Positions 57,066-64,000 of a stretch of 64,000 nt of DNA are shown here, in pieces (position 1 is the stretch's first letter; every line of letters starts with the position of its first letter). Made by a program: the position numbers and the translations under genes. The stretch lies in contig NZ_JAMSLX010000015.1 in NCBI RefSeq assembly GCF_023806085.1, positions 1 to 64,000 on the forward strand, read 5' to 3'. This stretch comes from Hephaestia sp. MAHUQ-44 (lineage in GTDB: Bacteria; Pseudomonadota; Alphaproteobacteria; Sphingomonadales; Sphingomonadaceae). The notes beneath the pieces are model-generated. The model did no database searches and was not told the origin of the DNA. It worked only from the letters and a program-made list of their open reading frames with translations.

Positions 57066-57422
57066 ATGACCGATGTGAAAACCCGTAAGCGCCCAGCGCC
57101 ATTAATTTTGACGCCCGATGCCGAGGCGCGGATTGCGCGGTTGATGGCGGGCGCCCCCGCCGATGCGATCGGGGTCAAGCTCTCGACCCCGCGGCGGGGC
57201 TGCTCGGGGCTCGCTTATTCGGTCGACTATGTGACCAGCGCGAACCCGATGGACGAGCGGATCGACACGCCGGGCGGCGCTTTGTTCGTCGATGGTGCCT
57301 CGATCCTTTATCTGATCGGCTCGCAGATGGACTGGGCCGAGGACGATTTCGCCGCGGGGTTCGTGTTCACCAATCCCAATGCGAAGGGTTCGTGCGGGTG
57401 CGGCGAGAGTTTCACGGTGTGA
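57066..57422 (+). CDS. sufA: A-type Fe-S carrier (SufA/IscA family)
   Basis: 118 residues. The three cluster-binding cysteines are Cys46 (GCSGLAY), Cys110 and Cys112 (GSCGCGESF). It carries clusters from the SufBCD scaffold to target proteins. The ATG at 57066 has GGAGA 5 bases upstream; a GTG at 57054 is possible but less likely. Last gene of the suf operon; it stops 3 bases from the end of the convergent MaoC gene. Confidence 0.95.
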   Translation: MTDVKTRKRPAPLILTPDAEARIARLMAGAPADAIGVKLSTPRRGCSGLAYSVDYVTSANPMDERIDTPGGALFVDGASILYLIGSQMDWAEDDFAAGFVFTNPNAKGSCGCGESFTV

Positions 57423-57425
57423 GGG

Positions 57426-57875
57426 CTACGGCCTTTTCCTGAGCAGCGCCGTCCGCAGACATTCGCACACCATTTCATCACGCTGGTTGCGCATCTGGTG
57501 CTTCCAGGTGACGATCCCGGCGTCGTGGCGCGATTTGCTCTCGCGCAGCGCGATCACCTCGCTCGTCGCGCGCAGCGTATCACCGATGAACACGGGCCTG
57601 GGCATCACCAATTTGTCGTAGCCGAGGTTCGCGACCAGCGTGCCCATCGTCGTCTCGGCCACCGTTACCCCCACCATCAATGCGAAGGTGAAGGTGCCGT
57701 TGACGAGGATCTGACCGAACTCGCTCGCCTTCGCGGCCTCGGCATCGAGATGGAGCGGCTGCGGATTGTGCGTCATCGCCGAGAATAGCAGATTGTCGGT
57801 TTCGGTGACGGTGCGGCGCAAGGGGTGCTCGATGACCTCGCCGATCTGCCATTCGTCGTAGAACTTACCCGGCAT
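57426..57875 (-). CDS. MaoC-family dehydratase
   Basis: 149 residues, single hotdog fold. Hydratase-like motif FSAMTHNPQPLHLDAEAAKASEFGQILVNG carries the catalytic Asp/His region, followed by VNGTFTFALMVGVTV and DTLRATSEVIALRESKSR. Probably hydrates or dehydrates an acyl-CoA in the pathway served by the carboxylase. Start 57875 has AGGTGGG upstream and overlaps the biotin carboxylase gene by 11 bases; a Met at 57899 is an alternative. Confidence 0.85.
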   Translation of the reverse strand: MPGKFYDEWQIGEVIEHPLRRTVTETDNLLFSAMTHNPQPLHLDAEAAKASEFGQILVNGTFTFALMVGVTVAETTMGTLVANLGYDKLVMPRPVFIGDTLRATSEVIALRESKSRHDAGIVTWKHQMRNQRDEMVCECLRTALLRKRP

Positions 57876-59772
57876 CGAGCCCACCTTTTTTCCGTTCAAC
57901 CCGCACCAGCAGCGTGCCTTCGCTGACCTGCATGCCTGCGGTGGCGGCGAGATCGGCGATCGTGCCGTCGAAGGGGGCGGTGAGGCTGTGTTCCATCTTC
58001 ATTGCCTCGAGTGTGACGAGCTTCTGGCCCTGGGTGACGGTATCGCCCGCCGCGACCTCGACGGCGATGATGCGGCCGGGCATGGGTGAGAGGATCGTGC
58101 CGTCGGCGGCGGTGCCGGCGGCACGTTGCGATGACCGGGCGAGGCGGAACCCGACGGTGACGCCATGCTCGGTGGTGACAAAGCTATCGCCAACCGATCG
58201 GCCGCCGCCGCCGACATCGTCGCCAACCCACCAATCTATGACGCGGGTTTCACCATCTGCCTCGATCGCGACGGGCGCGCTGCGCGCGGCGTTGAGACGG
58301 AAGCCATCCAGAGCGCCCCAGGAACTGCCGGCGGCAATGCCGTGGGCATCATCGAACATCCAGCCGAGATTGAGGGCGGCAAGCTTCCACAGCGCGGGTG
58401 ATGGGCGCGGCGGTAGCAATGCGTCCATTGTTGCGGGGATGAAGCCCGTTTCAACGTCACCGGCGAGGAAGCGCGGATGTCGCAATGCTCTGACGAGAAA
58501 ACCGGCATTGGCTCTGACCGGCCAGACGGCGGTGAAATCCAGTTCATCGGCAAGCAGTTCGGCAGCCTCATCGCGGGTCGGCGCCGTGGCGATCAGCTTG
58601 GCGATCATCGGATCATAGAAGGCGGAAACAACATCGTCTTCTTCGACGCCCGTTTCGACGCGCAGTGCATGATCGGGGAGATTGAGGATGTCGAGCCGCC
58701 CCGTGCTCGGCAGAAATCCCTTGGTCGGGTCTTCCGCATAGAGCCGCGCCTCGATCGCCCAGCCGTTGATCTCCAGTTCCTCCTGCCGCTTGGGCAGTGG
58801 CTCGCCCGATGCGACGCGGAGTTGCCATTCGACCAGATCCTGGCCGGTGATCTCCTCGGTGACGGGATGTTCGACCTGCAGCCGCGTGTTCATTTCCATG
58901 AACCAGATGCGGTCGGCGCGTAGCCCATCGCTGGCGTCGGCGATGAATTCGATCGTGCCGGCGCCCTCGTAATCCACCGCTTTCGCCGCGCGGACGGCGG
59001 CGGCGCAGATTGCGTCGCGTGTCGCTTGATCCATGCCGGGGGCGGGGGCTTCCTCGATCACCTTCTGGTGGCGGCGCTGGAGCGAGCAATCGCGCTCGAA
59101 CAGATGGACGACATTGCCATGGGCATCGCCGAACACCTGCACTTCGATGTGGCGGGGCGAGAGGATGTATTTCTCGATCAGAACGCGATCGTCGCCGAAC
59201 GCACTGGCGGCCTCGCGCTGGCACGATTGCAGCGCGTCGGCGAATTGCGGTGCCGCATCGACGCGGCGCATCCCCTTGCCGCCGCCGCCCGCGACCGCCT
59301 TGATGAGCACCGGATAGCCGATCGCATCGGCCTCGGCCTGCAAGCGATCGGGGTTCTGATCCTCGCCGAGATAGCCCGGCGTCACCGGCACGCCGGCTGC
59401 GATCATGCGCTGCTTGGCGGCGTCCTTGAGACCCATCGCGCGGATGCTGTCGGGTTTGGGGCCGACCCAGACGAGGCCGGCATCGATCACGCTTTGCGCG
59501 AAATCGGCATTCTCCGAGAGGAAGCCGTAGCCGGGGTGGATCGCCTCGGCACCGGTCGCTTTGGCGGCGGCGATGATCTTGTCACCGCGAAGATAGCTGT
59601 CGCGTGCGGGGCTGGGGCCGATATGGACCGCCTCGTCGGCCTGCCGGACGTGGAGCGCGCCCGCATCGGCATCCGAATAGACCGCGATCGTGCGGATTCC
59701 CATGCGGCGCGCGGTGCGGATCACGCGGCAGGCGATCTCGCCGCGATTGGCGATGAGCAGCGAGGCGATCAT
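57865..59772 (-). CDS. Acyl-CoA carboxylase biotin-containing alpha subunit (3-methylcrotonyl-CoA type)
   Basis: 635 residues. Biotin carboxylase domain (about 1-445): LLIANRGEIACRVIRTARRMG, ATP-grasp KAVAGGGGKGMRRV, EMNTRLQVEHPVTEEITGQDLV. The biotin carrier domain at the C terminus has Lys592 in LEAMKMEHS. Length and the paired subunit gene fit 3-methylcrotonyl-CoA (leucine) or geranyl-CoA carboxylase better than acetyl-CoA carboxylase; substrate inferred. It overlaps the MaoC gene. Confidence 0.93.
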   Translation of the reverse strand: MIASLLIANRGEIACRVIRTARRMGIRTIAVYSDADAGALHVRQADEAVHIGPSPARDSYLRGDKIIAAAKATGAEAIHPGYGFLSENADFAQSVIDAGLVWVGPKPDSIRAMGLKDAAKQRMIAAGVPVTPGYLGEDQNPDRLQAEADAIGYPVLIKAVAGGGGKGMRRVDAAPQFADALQSCQREAASAFGDDRVLIEKYILSPRHIEVQVFGDAHGNVVHLFERDCSLQRRHQKVIEEAPAPGMDQATRDAICAAAVRAAKAVDYEGAGTIEFIADASDGLRADRIWFMEMNTRLQVEHPVTEEITGQDLVEWQLRVASGEPLPKRQEELEINGWAIEARLYAEDPTKGFLPSTGRLDILNLPDHALRVETGVEEDDVVSAFYDPMIAKLIATAPTRDEAAELLADELDFTAVWPVRANAGFLVRALRHPRFLAGDVETGFIPATMDALLPPRPSPALWKLAALNLGWMFDDAHGIAAGSSWGALDGFRLNAARSAPVAIEADGETRVIDWWVGDDVGGGGRSVGDSFVTTEHGVTVGFRLARSSQRAAGTAADGTILSPMPGRIIAVEVAAGDTVTQGQKLVTLEAMKMEHSLTAPFDGTIADLAATAGMQVSEGTLLVRVERKKGGLDAG

Positions 59773-59789
59773 CGGCTGGGCCGCGCGAA

Positions 59790-59804
59790 GTTGACAAAGT
59801 TGAC
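59790..59804. promoter_or_regulatory. Direct repeat GTTGAC upstream of the biotin carboxylase gene
   Basis: GTTGAC-AAA-GTTGAC (a 9-bp period) lies 18 bases upstream of the gene's start on the opposite sense. It may be an operator or part of a promoter; no known motif is matched. Confidence 0.25.
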
Positions 59805-59925
59805 GCGCTGGAGGCCTATCACTGTCGATGCCGCGCGATCATATCGGGTGACGGACAGGTCGTCGTTCGACGGGGCTGCGGATCGCATCGATATTCCTTA
59901 GCAAATAGCGGCGTTGTAGGACAGG

Positions 59926-60405
59926 TTATGCGCCGCACCCGGTGGTGCGCTGCGACCAGGTGACGTTGAGCACCTTCCATTGGCCGGCCTCTCGGATCAG
60001 ATCGAAATGATCGACCCCGCAATGGTGCGGCTTGCCGTCGAGCAGGAACGTGTACGCCCCCCAGACCATCGCGATATTGCCGTCGATCTCGACCGCGGGC
60101 GGGCTGGTGAAGCGTTCCTCGAACTTTTCCGGGCCTGGTTTGATGCCGGCGGTGAATTCATCCCAGTTCAAATGGCGGATCGTGCTGGTGCCGTCGGGCT
60201 GCTCGATCGCGACGGTGGCGCCGCCTTCGGGCCGCAGCACGGCGCGGATCGCCTGCGCATCATGCGCGGCAAGGCCGGCGAACATCCGCTCGACGGGCGC
60301 GAGCACCGCGGCGGTATCCGCGTCGGGCGGGGGCAGCGCAGTGCCCTTGATGATCGGCGCGACCGGCGTGACCTGGAGCAGCAGCGGGAGGAGGAGGGAG
60401 ATCAT
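59926..60405 (-). CDS. NTF2-like (DUF4440/SnoaL) protein, probably secreted
   Basis: 159 residues. A short hydrophobic N terminus (MISLLLPLLLQVTPVAP) may be a signal. The NTF2-like fold follows: VERMFAGLAAHDAQAIRAVLRPEG, a central sheet (AMVWGAYTFLLDGKPHHCGVDHFDLIREAGQWKVLNVTWSQ) and a Cys near the end. Function unknown; such folds are enzymes or binding domains. AAGGAAA precedes the start. It sits within the carboxylase gene run, same strand. Confidence 0.8.
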   Translation of the reverse strand: MISLLLPLLLQVTPVAPIIKGTALPPPDADTAAVLAPVERMFAGLAAHDAQAIRAVLRPEGGATVAIEQPDGTSTIRHLNWDEFTAGIKPGPEKFEERFTSPPAVEIDGNIAMVWGAYTFLLDGKPHHCGVDHFDLIREAGQWKVLNVTWSQRTTGCGA

Positions 60406-60465
60406 GGGTTATTTCCTTGGGCGAAGGGCCGAATGGCGTCCGTTACGCATGGGGCGGTGGCGCGG

Positions 60466-60601
60466 CCCCTCCACCATTCGGCGTTGCCGAATGGTCCCCC
60501 CCCCGTGCCGGGGAGGTGCGGAGAGTGGTTTCCCATCAAGACCCTCATACCTCCCCGGCACGGGGAGGGGGACCACCGGCCGCAGGTCGGTGGTGGAGGG
60601 G
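60466..60601. repeat. Compound palindromic repeat, two inverted copies
   Basis: Two oppositely oriented copies (60466-60517 and 60549-60601) face each other across 31 bases. Each copy is 10 bp (CCCCTCCACC), a 17-base hairpin, and about 26 bp (GGTCCCCC...GGGGAGGT). The left copy has ATTCGGC-gtt-GCCGAAT as its hairpin and the right ACCGGCC-gca-GGTCGGT. Together they could extrude as a three-armed cruciform. The right copy runs into the 3' end of the DUF559 gene. Confidence 0.9.
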
Positions 60602-61036
60602 TGAGGCGCACGCGGCGAGGATAGCGGTCAATACATCGTCGAGGTTCGTCAGCACGTGGCGGGCGGGAACGCGGAGGGTACGAAAACCGGCGGTTGCCAA
60701 TATCCGATCGCGGCGCTCGTCGCGTATCGGGCGATCCCCTCGTGCGTGCGCTTCGCCATCGACCTCGATGCAGAGGCGTGACGGCAGGTGCGCAAAATCC
60801 ATGACGTAATTGCCGAAGGGATGCTGGCGACGGAACTTGTGGCCGCCAGGGTGCTTGCGCAGTTCGCGCCAAAGCAAGATTTCGGGAAGGTTGTTGGAGC
60901 GGCGTTGGTTACGGGCGTGCGCAATCGCCGACCGGGTCGTGCGTAGCCCCGGTGGGATTACCCCTCCACCATTCGGCGTTGCCGAATGGTCCCCCTCCCC
61001 GTGCCGGGGAGGTGTTAAGGGGGAACTGCTTGCCAT
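60545..61036 (-). CDS. DUF559 protein (VSR/PD-(D/E)XK nuclease-like) inside the carboxylase operon
   Basis: 163 residues from an ATG that overlaps the upstream stop as TGATG. The core at about 45-130 is DUF559: LPEILLWRELRKHPGGHKFRRQ, then NYVMDFAHLPSRLCIEVDGEAH, with the Asp and Glu of a PD-(D/E)XK-like site, and RILATAGFRTLRVPA. DUF559 is related to very-short-patch repair endonucleases; its activity is largely unknown. About residues 8-25 (PPRHGEGDHSATPNGGGV) and the last 18 residues are translated from flanking repeat copies. Confidence 0.82.
   Translation of the reverse strand: MASSSPLTPPRHGEGDHSATPNGGGVIPPGLRTTRSAIAHARNQRRSNNLPEILLWRELRKHPGGHKFRRQHPFGNYVMDFAHLPSRLCIEVDGEAHARGDRPIRDERRDRILATAGFRTLRVPARHVLTNLDDVLTAILAACASPLHHRPAAGGPPPRAGEV
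60549..61013. mobile_element. Candidate repeat-bounded unit carrying the DUF559 gene
   Basis: Terminal inverted repeats of 53 bp (60549-60601 and 60961-61013) match perfectly over the outer 26 bp and the inner 10 bp and differ only in the 17-base central hairpin. They enclose the DUF559 core. The unit lies between two genes of one operon. No target duplication was seen, so mobility is an inference. Confidence 0.4.
60961..61013. repeat. Single copy of the structured repeat
   Basis: Same 10 bp + hairpin (ATTCGGC-gtt-GCCGAAT) + 26 bp layout and orientation as 60466-60517, differing only in the C-run (CCCCCTCCCC here, nine Cs there). Located 22 bases beyond the carboxyltransferase stop and read through by the DUF559 frame. 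Confidence 0.9.
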
Positions 61037-62637
61037 CACATGCGGAACACGCCGAACGACGGGCGTTCGGGGATGGGGGCGTTGAGCGTGGCGGCGAAGG
61101 CGAGGCCGAGGACATCGCGGGTCTGGGCGGGATCGATGATGCCGTCGTCCCACAGCCGCGCGGTGGCGTGCCAGGGGTTGCCTTCATCCTCGTATTTTTG
61201 GCGGATCGGGGCCTTGAAGGCTTCGGCTTCTTCCGCGCTCCAACCGTCGGCGTCGCGGTGGACGGTGGCGAGGACGCTCGCAGCCTGTTCGCCGCCCATC
61301 ACGCTGATCCGGCTGTTGGGCCAGGAAAACAGGAAGCGCGGCGAATAGGCGCGGCCGCACATGCCGTAATTGCCCGCGCCGAAGCTGCCGCCGATCAGCA
61401 ATGTGATCTTGGGCACGCTGGCGGTGGCGACCGCGGTTACCAGCTTGGCGCCGTGCTTGGCGATGCCCTCCGCCTCATATTTGCCACCGACCATGAACCC
61501 CGAGATGTTTTGCAAGAACAGCAAGGGAATGCGGCGCTGGCAGGCGAGTTCGATGAAATGCGCGCCCTTGACCGCGCTCTCGCTGAACAGCACGCCGTTG
61601 TTGGCGAGGATCGCGACCGGCATCCCCCAGAGATGCGCGAAACCGCACACGAGGCTGCTGCTGTAGAGCGCCTTGAACTCGTTGAATTCGCTGCCGTCGA
61701 CCAGCCGCGCGATGACCTCATGCACGTCATAGGGCGCGCGGACATCGTCGGGGATGATGCCGTACAATTCCTGCGGATCGTATCTGGGCGGGCAGGGATC
61801 GCGCAGGGCGATGTCGGGCGTGCGGTTCGGGGGGAGGGTGCTGACGATGTCGCGGACGATCGTGAGCGCGTGCTCGTCATTCTCGGCGACGTGATCGACC
61901 ACCCCCGATTTGCGGGCGTGGGTATCGGCACCGCCGAGTTCCTCGGCCGAGATCACCTCGCCCGTCGCGGCCTTCACCAGTGGTGGCCCGGCGAGGAAGA
62001 TCGTGCCTTGCCTGCGCACGATGACGCTTTCGTCCGACATGGCGGGTACATAGGCGCCGCCCGCGGTGCAGCTTCCCATCACGCAGGCGATCTGCGCAAT
62101 GCCGAGCGCGGACATATTGGCCTGATTGAAGAAGATGCGGCCGAAATGGTCGCGATCGGGGAACACCTCAGCCTGATGCGGTAAATTGGCCCCGCCTGAA
62201 TCGACCAGATAGACGCAGGGTAACCGGTTGGCCTCGGCGATCTCCTGTGCGCGGAGATGCTTCTTGACCGTCATCGGGTAATAGGTGCCGCCCTTCACCG
62301 TGGCGTCGTTGCACACGATCATGACGTGGCGGCCCGAAACGCGGCCGATCCCCGCGATCAGCCCCGCGCCGGCGATGTCGCCGCTGTAAAGGCCGGTGGC
62401 GGCGAGCTGGCCGATCTCGAGAAAGGGCGATCCGGGATCGAGCAGCCGCTCGACGCGATCGCGAGGCAGGAGCTTGCCGCGAGCCACATGGCGATCGCGC
62501 GCTTGCTCGCTGCCGCCGCGCGCGGCGTGGGCAACATCGGCGCGCAGCCGATCGGCGAGCGCGCGATTGTGCGCAGCATTGGCGCGGAAGATGTCGTTCT
62601 CGGGCGATATTCTGGTGTCGAGCACGGGCGCGCTCAT
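61036..62637 (-). CDS. Acyl-CoA carboxyltransferase beta subunit (3-methylcrotonyl-CoA type)
   Basis: 533 residues, the usual size of MccB. Moves the carboxyl group from biotin to an acyl-CoA. Crotonase-like N and C halves: [40 protein letters not shown], then [23 protein letters not shown] and [38 protein letters not shown], all close to 3-methylcrotonyl/geranyl-CoA carboxylases. Start 62637 has GGAGAGGA upstream. First gene of a minus-strand run that includes the biotin subunit. Confidence 0.94.
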   Translation of the reverse strand: MSAPVLDTRISPENDIFRANAAHNRALADRLRADVAHAARGGSEQARDRHVARGKLLPRDRVERLLDPGSPFLEIGQLAATGLYSGDIAGAGLIAGIGRVSGRHVMIVCNDATVKGGTYYPMTVKKHLRAQEIAEANRLPCVYLVDSGGANLPHQAEVFPDRDHFGRIFFNQANMSALGIAQIACVMGSCTAGGAYVPAMSDESVIVRRQGTIFLAGPPLVKAATGEVISAEELGGADTHARKSGVVDHVAENDEHALTIVRDIVSTLPPNRTPDIALRDPCPPRYDPQELYGIIPDDVRAPYDVHEVIARLVDGSEFNEFKALYSSSLVCGFAHLWGMPVAILANNGVLFSESAVKGAHFIELACQRRIPLLFLQNISGFMVGGKYEAEGIAKHGAKLVTAVATASVPKITLLIGGSFGAGNYGMCGRAYSPRFLFSWPNSRISVMGGEQAASVLATVHRDADGWSAEEAEAFKAPIRQKYEDEGNPWHATARLWDDGIIDPAQTRDVLGLAFAATLNAPIPERPSFGVFRM

Positions 62638-62759
62638 TGCGGATCCTCTCCCATTACCCCCTTGCGTAGCCAAGCCGCGGTACGAAGGGAAGCCGCTGGT
62701 GTTGATGGGGGGCGCGGTGTAATCCTTGGGCCACACACGATCTTTTGGGACAGTGATCC

Positions 62760-64000
62760 ATGACGCGACGCCTGCTGCTTGCCGCCCTCCTTGTGACCAC
62801 GGCCGCGTGCAGCCAGGCCGACAAGCAGAACGACATCGCCGCGGTGGCAGCCGCGGGCACCACGATCGGAATCGATACCACCGGGCTCAACACCGCGGTG
62901 AACCCCGGCGACAATTTCGACGAATATGCCAATGGCGGCTGGCGCGCGAAAACCGAAATCCCTGCCGACCGGTCGAGCACGGGTGTGTTCCTCGAGGTGG
63001 CCAACAAGGCCGAAGCGAACAACCGGGCGATCATCGACGCCGCGGTCAAGGCCGAGGCTGCGCCGGGCACCGACCAGCGCCGGATCGCCGATTTCTACAA
63101 CGCCTATCTCAACACCAATGCCATCGAGCAACGCGGGATGGCGCCGCTTCAGGGCGAGTTGCGGGCGATCGCGGCGCTTGGCGACAAGCACCAGCTGGCG
63201 ACGATGCTGGGCGCGAACCTGCTCGCCGATCAGGACCCGATCAACGCGACCAGCATCGGCAGCGAAAATCTGTTCGGGCTGTTCGTGACGCAGGCACTGA
63301 CGCAACCCGACAAGACGGTGCCTTATCTGCTCCAGGGCGGACTGGGGATGCCCGATCGCGATTATTATCTCTCTTCCGCGCCCGAAATGCAGCAGATCCG
63401 CACCGCGTATAAAAGCTATGTCGCGCAATTGCTGCAGCTTGCCGGGGTGAGCGACGCGCCGGCACGGGCGGGACGGATCGTCGATCTCGAGACCAAGCTT
63501 GCGAAGGTCCATGCCGATCTCGCGACGACGAACCAGATGTCCAAGGGACACGATCCCTGGACCAGGGCCGATTTCGCGAAGAAGGCGCCGGGGCTCGACT
63601 GGGGCGCGTTCTGGGCCGCGGCCGAGCTGCCCAACCAGCAGGATTTCATCGTCTGGCAGCCTGCTGCTGTGACCGGCACCGCCGCGCTGGTGGCGAGCGA
63701 GCCGTTGCAGGCGTGGCAGGACTGGCTGACGTTCCATCGCATCAACACCGTGACCAGCGTGCTGCCCAAGGCGATCGACGACGCGCATTTCGGTTTCTAC
63801 GGCACCACGATGTCGGGCACGCCCGAGCAGCGCAGCCGCGACAAGCGTGCGGTCGGCGCGGTCAACAACGCGCTCGGCGATGCGGTGGGCAAGCTCTACG
63901 CAGCGCAATATTTCCCGGCCTCGTCCAAGGCCGATATCCAGCACATGGTGCAGGGCATCCTTACCGCGTTCGACACGCGCGTCGCCAATCTCACCTGGAT
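62760..64000 (+). CDS. M13-family (neprilysin-like) metallopeptidase, truncated by window end
   Basis: Open from the ATG at 62760 to the last base (413 codons seen). The lipoprotein signal [17 protein letters not shown] gives Cys17. The M13 N-terminal domain follows: [57 protein letters not shown] and the region before the active site. The HExxH zinc motif should lie beyond the window. Divergent from the carboxyltransferase. Likely a periplasmic oligopeptidase. Confidence 0.93.
   Translation, partial: MTRRLLLAALLVTTAACSQADKQNDIAAVAAAGTTIGIDTTGLNTAVNPGDNFDEYANGGWRAKTEIPADRSSTGVFLEVANKAEANNRAIIDAAVKAEAAPGTDQRRIADFYNAYLNTNAIEQRGMAPLQGELRAIAALGDKHQLATMLGANLLADQDPINATSIGSENLFGLFVTQALTQPDKTVPYLLQGGLGMPDRDYYLSSAPEMQQIRTAYKSYVAQLLQLAGVSDAPARAGRIVDLETKLAKVHADLATTNQMSKGHDPWTRADFAKKAPGLDWGAFWAAAELPNQQDFIVWQPAAVTGTAALVASEPLQAWQDWLTFHRINTVTSVLPKAIDDAHFGFYGTTMSGTPEQRSRDKRAVGAVNNALGDAVGKLYAAQYFPASSKADIQHMVQGILTAFDTRVANLTW

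Noticed and set aside
60417..60809. Plus-strand frame across the repeats near 60.5 kb.
   Set aside because: It is mostly translated repeat and antisense DUF559 sequence, with no independent protein signature.

Overview
The window is high-GC DNA from an alphaproteobacterium. It is most likely a member of the Sphingomonadaceae (Sphingomonas or a close relative). This rests on protein style (long-tailed ribosomal protein L9, RcnB-like protein, class II DAHP synthase, SufBCDS with an Rrf2 regulator, DUF885, M13 and M16 peptidases) and on several families of palindromic intergenic repeats of a kind I associate with sphingomonads. No database search was possible, so the assignment is an inference.

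Layout. 1-0.6 kb: the 3' end of an IS630-type transposase and a small secreted-protein ORF. 0.6-10.3 kb: an MFS transporter facing the rpsF-rpsR-rplI operon, an RcnB-like protein, then a fatty-acid and envelope run (fabD, fabG, acpP, fabF, mltG) followed by a secreted GH5 glycosidase. 10.3-13.5 kb: catalase HPII divergent from a MaoC-like hydratase. 13.6-19.6 kb: a divalent-metal efflux operon (His-rich small protein, czcC, czcB, czcA, all on the minus strand). 19.7-24.9 kb: tRNA-Glu, DAHP synthase, a D-2-hydroxyacid dehydrogenase overlapping a TM2-domain protein, cysS, rpsU. 24.9-32.9 kb: an FKBP, a two-subunit 2-oxoacid:acceptor oxidoreductase, an SDR, purF, small conserved proteins, hisI and a lipoprotein. 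33-36.4 kb: a methyltransferase, a LiuR-type MerR regulator that appears leaderless, and a large acyl-CoA dehydrogenase. 36.4-50 kb: SleB hydrolase, cysK coupled to an MFS exporter, DUF885 and M16 peptidases, an aspartyl beta-hydroxylase-like oxygenase, a lower-GC islet with a secreted hypothetical, a long-chain acyl-CoA synthetase and pyrD. 50.3-57.4 kb: an AraC regulator and the complete suf operon (rrf2-sufBCDS-sufT-sufA). 57.4-62.6 kb: a minus-strand acyl-CoA carboxylase cluster (carboxyltransferase, DUF559, NTF2-like, biotin carboxylase, MaoC), probably for leucine/isovalerate degradation. The window ends inside an M13 metallopeptidase.

How it works together. Most genes are core metabolism: type II fatty-acid synthesis, translation, Fe-S assembly, cysteine, purine, pyrimidine, histidine and aromatic synthesis. 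Fe-S supply by the suf genes would serve the oxidoreductase and the Fe-S type PurF also found here. The acyl-CoA dehydrogenase, acyl-CoA ligase, carboxylase subunits and MaoC proteins point to catabolism of fatty and branched-chain acids under a LiuR-like regulator.

The most unusual structure is at 60.47-61.04 kb. A DUF559 nuclease-like gene sits inside the carboxylase operon, bounded by 53-bp inverted copies of a structured repeat. The repeat copies are translated as the gene's two ends, and the repeat's central hairpin differs between copies by paired changes that keep the stem. This looks like a repeat family associated with, and perhaps moved by, a nuclease.
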